A stretch of 55,000 nt of DNA, taken from the NCBI GenBank assembly GCA_009760855.2, contig WPIO01000032.1, positions 75,001-130,000 on the forward strand, written 5' to 3'. Shown piece after piece: positions 49,228 through 55,000 of the stretch. The translations under genes and the position numbers were made by a program. The stretch comes from Cristatella mucedo (lineage: Eukaryota; Bryozoa; Phylactolaemata; Cristatellidae). How positions within the stretch are numbered: position 1 is the stretch's first letter; each line of letters starts with the position of its first letter. Under the pieces are notes generated by a model that did not search any database, was not told where the DNA came from, and saw nothing but the letters and a program-made list of their open reading frames with translations.

Positions 49228-49385
49228 AATAATAATGATAATAATAATAATACACTTGATACAACGCCCTCAGAGAACTCAATCTCTTTCTAGGCGCTTT
49301 ACATTTTCTGCAAAGGAAACACGATCGAATGGTGAGTGGTATCTTGCTTGATAGACAGCATGAATAACATGGTTAGGGGTGACGT
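49228..49385 (-). mobile_element. LINE 3' tail fragment, antisense
   Basis: Irregular AAT repeats followed by the reverse complement of the LINE 3' end ('cacttgatacaacgccctcagagaactc'-type). Confidence 0.8.
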
Positions 49386-49429
49386 GAAAAATTGAGCCCG
49401 AATTAAAATAAAAAACCTATCTGATTTAA

Positions 49430-49618
49430 CAGCTTTTGTATAGCGACAGAAGAGCCTCTATGGCTATCGCCAGCGCTTGCACCAGTAATAAAGGATCGCC
49501 AACTTTAGGATATCAGCCCACGACCTCGGTCCCGAGGTCGTGGGCTGATATACAACCGCCGATAAGCAACCGAAGATAAGCAACCGCCTTACCCAGTGTG
49601 CCATCACGGCAACGTGAA
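49430..49618 (-). mobile_element. tRNA-derived SINE carrying a 42-bp palindrome
   Basis: It is the same family as the 26.1 and 38.4 kb copies, read on the minus strand: 'gccgtgatggcacactgggtaaggcg' head, 'ggcgatcctttatt' body and 'gctcttctgtcgctatacaaaa' end. Around the B box, 49510-49529 and 49532-49551 are perfect 20-bp reverse complements separated by 'tc'. Sister copies have only a partial stem there. Confidence 0.75.
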
Positions 49619-49977
49619 ATACTTTCAAGGAGTGCCTCGCAGGTGCTGACAGGGGCAGCATCCCAAGATATTGCCGACTGAGCGAGTATGACCTTATCGC
49701 GGCATTAAACAGGTCGGCTGTGTGTGCCAGCTATCGTTCTGTATGTTCAGAACCTGAATGTTCCAGAGGTGTATAATACAGGGTATACAACAGCCACAAA
49801 AGTTAGCTATGCGTGTATAATATAAAAACTTCAAATAACAAACTCCTAAGCTGTCGAACCCAGTTGAGCCTGGTCTGATTGGCTGAGCCGATGACCCGAG
49901 CCTGGCTCTCCACACTTCTTCACTCAGTCTGCGATCTTCGGGGTTCGCCCTAGCTTCGTACTCGCCGGTGCTGTTCA

Positions 49978-50785
49978 TCACGGTCCCGATTTAGATGCAT
50001 GAACGTATTTAGATGCATTATCATTGTGTAAACAAGCCTCAATTCTAACAATGTTATAGAACTGAAGGTAGGCAGACTTAACTGCGAAGCTGACGTGGTC
50101 GTCTAATGAAAGGTCACTTTGGAACAAGACACCTAGATTTTGCAACATTTTTCGTGCAGATTCAAGAGGAGGTATTCTGGCAGAGCCGATGTTGAGCATG
50201 AAACTTTCCAATTTCAGAATCACACTTGGTTTCCCCATACCTAATAAGTTGATTCAATCATCATTTAATTTGAGATAGTTTGCTGCGATCCATGTGCGGA
50301 TGCCATGAATATATGCAGCGAGGGAATTGAGAGAATTCGACGTGCTGGGGGCCGGAAGGGATCAAAGCAGAGGTACAAACGATTGTCGTCTGCATATAAG
50401 TGAAAGCCTAGTTTTCGTTTGGCAATCCCATCGAGAAGAAGGAGAATATAAAGCATGAAAAGATCCCAACCAAGCACAGAGCCCGGTTCTTCAGATGATC
50501 GTTTTCCGTTCTCATCAAGTCTCCCACTGAGATAGGATCTGAACCATTGCAGGGAGTACCAGTGGTGCCAAGGTGAGATGAGAAGCGCTCGAGAAGGACT
50601 TGGTGATCGATAGTATCAAAAGCTGCCGAAAGATCGAGCAAGACAAGCAGAGAGACTCTACTCGAGTCTGTATTTCTAAGAAGGTCGTTATCCACCCAAA
50701 GCAATGCTGACTCAGTGGAGTGATTCGCACTAAAACCAGACTGGAACTTACTAGCTAGGTGTGAAGTGATTCGTTCCGCGTGCAA
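49978..50785 (-). mobile_element. LINE fragment, antisense: central RT region
   Basis: On the minus strand it carries LLDLSAAFDTIDHQVL (about 50650-50600) and YADDN (about 50400-50385), then the 'LGVLFQSDLSLDDHV' region (about 50140-50100). Frameshifts split it. The GVPQG region is altered, and both the C-terminal block and the 3'UTR are missing. That is unusual for this family, whose other copies all retain 3' ends, and suggests a later deletion or rearrangement. Confidence 0.85.
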
Positions 50786-50869
50786 TCATGCATACCGGCA
50801 CGGACAGCTAAATTGGAGAAGCAGGTCACTAACCAAATGGCCGACGTGCTATCTTTTTATCACGGCCTC

Positions 50870-50870
50870 C

Positions 50871-50923
<53 letters not shown>

Positions 50924-50995
50924 TCTGTCTGTCGGTCTGTCTCCTCGCTCTCTCTCTCTCTCTTTCTGTCTGTCCGTCTCTCTCATCTCTCTCTC

Positions 50996-51035
<40 letters not shown>

Positions 51036-51037
51036 GC

Positions 51038-51068
<31 letters not shown>

Positions 51069-51210
51069 GTCTCTCTCTCTTCTCTCCCCCTCTCTCTCTT
51101 TCTGTCTGTCTGCCCCTCTCTATCTCTTCTCTCTCTCTCTCTCTCTCTTTCTGTCTGTCTGTCCATCTCTCTCATCTCTCTCTCCTCTCTCTCTCTTTCT
51201 GTCTGTCTGC

Positions 51211-51249
<39 letters not shown>

Positions 51250-51256
51250 GTCACCC

Positions 51257-51287
<31 letters not shown>

Positions 51288-51336
51288 GTCTGCCCCTCTC
51301 CATCTCTTCTCACTCTCTCTTTCTGTCTGTCTGCCT

Positions 51337-51392
<56 letters not shown>

Positions 51393-51400
51393 GCTCCTCC
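50870..51400. repeat. Long (CT)n/CTGT-rich low-complexity tract
   Basis: About 530 bp of CT repeats with recurring 'tttctgtctgtctg' interruptions, apparently a higher-order repeat. It produces Ser/Leu open frames on plus and Arg/Glu frames on minus that are not genes. Confidence 0.95.
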
Positions 51401-52177
51401 TTGCTCCTTCCCTCCGCATCCTTCCATCCCCTCCGATTTCTCTCCCCTCTCTTCCTCCTTCTGTGCAGGCAGCGTATGGAGTGCTTCGTCCAGTCTCCCA
51501 AACACTGGCTTGGTTGAGGAAAGCTAAGGCCACCGATGGTCGTTAGGCCGCTTAAGTTTTGTGAGCGCCCTGAAGAGCTGCAGTAGTTGCACCACTGTTT
51601 TTGATGCCTGAAAGTCGTGTAGATTTGCAGACGTCATTCCTCAGATACTCCTCGTGCGGGTCGGATGGTTTTTGCATGTTGTACGGCTTGCAAGAGGACG
51701 CAGCCGCGGTCGTTTTTCGTGATACAGACTCAGACGCTCGGTCTTGTAGAGGAGCTCCACAAGGGCAGACCCGGATGCAGTATCGTCATTTGCATCTGCA
51801 CTGGGTCAATGCGGCCCATCTCGGGAATAAGCCCGCCATCGCATGCCGATTGGTCCTACTGTAAACCTGCACTAGTTCGTAGGTCGGTTTGCACCAGTTG
51901 CTGACATTCTCTGGGAGCATGGGCCTGCCACCGCCGGCTCAGACAGCTTTCTTCGGTCGTCGACGTCGTCAACTCTCTCCTCCTGTCATCAGCTCTGTTG
52001 TCACACCGTCGCCACTGCTTTGCAGTGGCTGCTGCTGTGCTGCTCTCGTCTGCTTAGCATAGTTTCATGTGCGTTTTGATCCTTCCTCCTGCACTCTGTG
52101 CCAACTTGTACTACCATCTTCGTCTCTCGCTGCGAGTCTCTTTCACTAACAGTGCGCTTGTCTCCCTCCCCATTCTC

Positions 52178-52184
<7 letters not shown>
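51401..52184. other. Unassigned sequence between CT tracts
   Basis: Small open frames only; nothing recognisable. Confidence 0.3.
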
Positions 52185-52485
<301 letters not shown>

Positions 52486-54444
52486 TTTCTCTCTCTTCCT
52501 CTTCTATCTATCGCTCAAGTTTTTTTAACACTGAAGTGCCGGAGTTAAGTACCGCTGGATTTTAAGTACTGCTGGACGACGACAGAGAGACAGACGAGAG
52601 CTGACCTTTCCGACCTTTTGTACCCTGATGTGTGTTCTTCATGGACGCAGGCAGCGGACATGCAGTGTGCATGTGCTCAACATTGTTCGAATGTCCCAGC
52701 AGGGCTCAATGAATTCTGGTCGAATGAGGAGCTGTGCTGCGTTCTGTAAGACGACAAGACAGTCGCACCTTGAATTTCTTAGCGGCCCGCCCACGGTACG
52801 CCCGCCAAGCTGTGTCGCAGGCGTCCGCCCGGGGACAATCCCGCGTGGCGTTGGTCAAAACGAAACCTGTTAATGCCACGACCGAGAGCGGCTGCGTTTC
52901 CCACACGTTAACACCGACGTCGGAATGTGGCGTTCATTAGCCTGAAAACGCCCTGTTAGGCATTCGAAGTGCCTGCTTGGCGTACCATTCGGCGGAGCTG
53001 ACGCTCCGCGGTGCTGGAGCGGTTGATTACTACTGAGTTGTACATTTTTTGTGCAGGACATGCAGCAGCTGGCTGACCCATGCTCACCTAGCCTCTCTGG
53101 TCATGTCAGTTCGTGGGATGTCTACGGCCGACGGCTTGCTCTGACCCGGACGTTCGTCGTCAGCCAGACTCTCTCGTCCGTCAAACGATCGGCACACCCT
53201 CATTGGTCGAGAGCAGCAGCCCGAGCCACTGCCACCTGCCGCCAGAGGTAGCGACTTGCGCTGGCAATAGGAGCACGAGCGGACCGCAAGCGCACCTGCA
53301 CGCACTGAGCACGCCTAGTACAGGCGCTTTCTCAGCGATTTGACTTCGGCGGCGATAGGGCGGGGCAAAAATTGACGGCAGCGATCGAGACTTTTGAGAG
53401 ATGCAGAGGATACTCTGCTTTGAGTCAGCGCCTCGCAGCTAACCGGTCCCTGTCGATCGTATGGGGCCAGTTAGAGTAAAGGCCGCTCATCCGCTCTTCT
53501 GCCACCACGCCCCTGGCTCAGTAGTGGCTGACGTAACCGTCGGTGACCTCGAGGCCGGCCAGCCGACAATAGTGCAGGCCGAGAGCGATTGCAGTCAGTA
53601 GGGCGGCAGCCTGTAGTGCACGCGAGCTGCATTAATGAGAGTGGCGTGCCTGCGCCGGCGGCGCCAACGGGCTCCAGCTCAAAGTTCTTATCTCGACGGT
53701 CTCGCTTAGCCTCGAGAGCTCACTAACCGACCGCAACCCCCCCCCCCCGTCGCTTGGATGACGAAATACCCACAGGCAAGAAATACCGCCCAATTCCCAG
53801 AATGAGCTGCCTTCAGGTTGCATAGCGGGGCACGCATCGGGCATCTGGTAGCGATTAAGATGGGTGATCCCAACTTTCAATTCCCTTTAACGAAGCCTTA
53901 AAAAAGCTTTCGTCTTTACGGCAGGACGATCGAGATCTATTTCTCTACTCATTATCCTAATACACCTACCTATCTGTCTAAAGCACTTTTCTCCTTGTAA
54001 CACTCGCTAATTTTGACCCGGGTCTTGTGATTTTTAGCCATGCGCTGACGGGAAAGCGTCGGTCTCCGTCAGTTCGCTGTTTCGGAGCGTCCGCCTCTGC
54101 TATAATGCGCGAGCCGAGCTGCGCGGACAGTGCTGACTGACAACCTGCTTGTGTGATACTCATTAGAATGGCTGAAGTTGAGCCGATGTGCTAACACTTT
54201 GGGAACCAAAGTTGATGAATTAAGGTAATGAACGCTTCCGTTATACTTAGGGCAAGTGAACTTTAGGGCAACTGTCCCCCACCCCAAAGGCTTCTGTCCG
54301 TTCTGTCCACGCGAGGCGAATGAATGTAATGACCGGGACCGGCAATAGCAACCACCGTACTTTGCTTAAGAATGATTAGGAAGGCTGGTTAGCGAAGGCT
54401 TAAAGAAGCTAAAAACAAATATATTTATCACAACATTAGGTTCT
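52486..54444. other. Unassigned GC-richer sequence
   Basis: Several open frames below 90 codons overlap on both strands, with no domain recognised. A run of ten C lies at 53738-53747. Confidence 0.3.
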
Positions 54445-54682
54445 ATGTGATTCGTCATGTGTCCTTATGCGTGCTGACACTGCACGCTCAACTAACCATG
54501 TTTGCATGCTGACCACCGCGCATGCAACCTCGAAACATGCTATGCTTGTTAACATTAAGAATGCTACCAGTAACCATTCGATCATGCTTCCTTTGCAGCA
54601 GAGGTAAAGTGACTAGAAAGAGGTTAAGTTATCTAAGGGTGCTATACAAATGTATTATTATTATTATTATTATTATTATTAA
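54445..54682 (+). mobile_element. LINE 3' tail fragment, sense
   Basis: Full LINE 3'UTR ('gtccttatgcgtgctgacac', 'gtaaagtgactagaaagagg') ending in a clean (ATT)n of about nine units. The ORF is absent. Confidence 0.85.
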
Positions 54683-55000
54683 GGCTGGTTAGTGCAGTCT
54701 GCTTAGCTCAGCTTGTGTAGCGAAGGCTGGCACCAACTATTGGGATACGAATGGAGGTCCGCTCCGAGGAGAGAAGGACGCTCGCTCCGAGCGCACAGGG
54801 ATTGGCTAGCCAGGGAGGGGCGGACCCAAGCCAAGCTGACCCGTCTTTTTCACGCATACATTTACTCGCCAACCCGGTCGATCTGAGAGAAAAGGAAACA
54901 GCTTAAGCAAGCAGGACTGGACCCGATTGCCTCTTGTGCCGCCATTCCATTGGGCAGCTGCTGGTTCGGTCCGTTGGCCTCGGCGATATTCTGTTTACCG
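54683..55000. other. Unassigned sequence at window end
   Basis: Nothing recognisable apart from the short direct repeat 'aaggctggttag' shared with 54380-54391. Confidence 0.3.

Noticed and set aside
50766-51527. 253-codon Ser/Leu-rich ORF and its antisense Arg/Glu frames
   Set aside because: Translation of the (CT)n tract.

Overview
This is eukaryotic, animal DNA. Short exons with GT-AG introns, LINE and tRNA-derived SINE debris, long (CT/GA)n microsatellites and CpG-dense patches all point that way. The one gene I can assemble is clearly homologous to vertebrate betaglycan but diverged, so I infer a non-vertebrate bilaterian. The phylum cannot be decided from this window.

The main gene lies on the minus strand at 3.5-8.4 kb. 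Five exons (8430-8313, 8026-7912, 7469-6837, 6005-5813, 5685-5092) join in consistent phase through four canonical introns and encode a 550-residue type I membrane protein. It has a signal peptide, a zona pellucida (ZP) domain with ten cysteines, an acidic Ser-Gly glycosaminoglycan site inside the ZP-N half, a low-complexity stalk, one transmembrane helix and a 30-residue tail. This is the architecture of betaglycan (TGFBR3), the TGF-beta/inhibin co-receptor, but without the N-terminal orphan domain. A 3'UTR of about 1.6 kb with an AATAAA signal follows. A CpG-dense block at 13.8-14.7 kb is a candidate upstream promoter.

The rest is mostly repeats. At least a dozen 5'-truncated copies of one L2/CR1-type LINE lie in both orientations, with (ATT)n tails; the longest, at 18.8-20.4 kb, keeps recognisable reverse transcriptase motifs but has in-frame stops. 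Several tRNA-headed SINEs are present, and at least one subfamily shares the LINE 3' end and probably depended on it for mobility. An inverted LINE pair at 30.8-32.2 kb could fold into double-stranded RNA.

From 34.2 to 39.1 kb the sequence is very CpG-rich and contains an array of about 36 units of an 18-bp minisatellite that is open in all six frames. From 45.4 to 48.8 kb there is a stretch that reads like a decayed protein-coding sequence. Long, nearly perfect short hairpins occur at 24.2, 30.1, 40.0, 45.3 and 49.5 kb. Large (CT)n tracts occupy 50.9-51.4 and 52.2-52.5 kb. I found no rRNA, no convincing functional tRNA and no CRISPR array.
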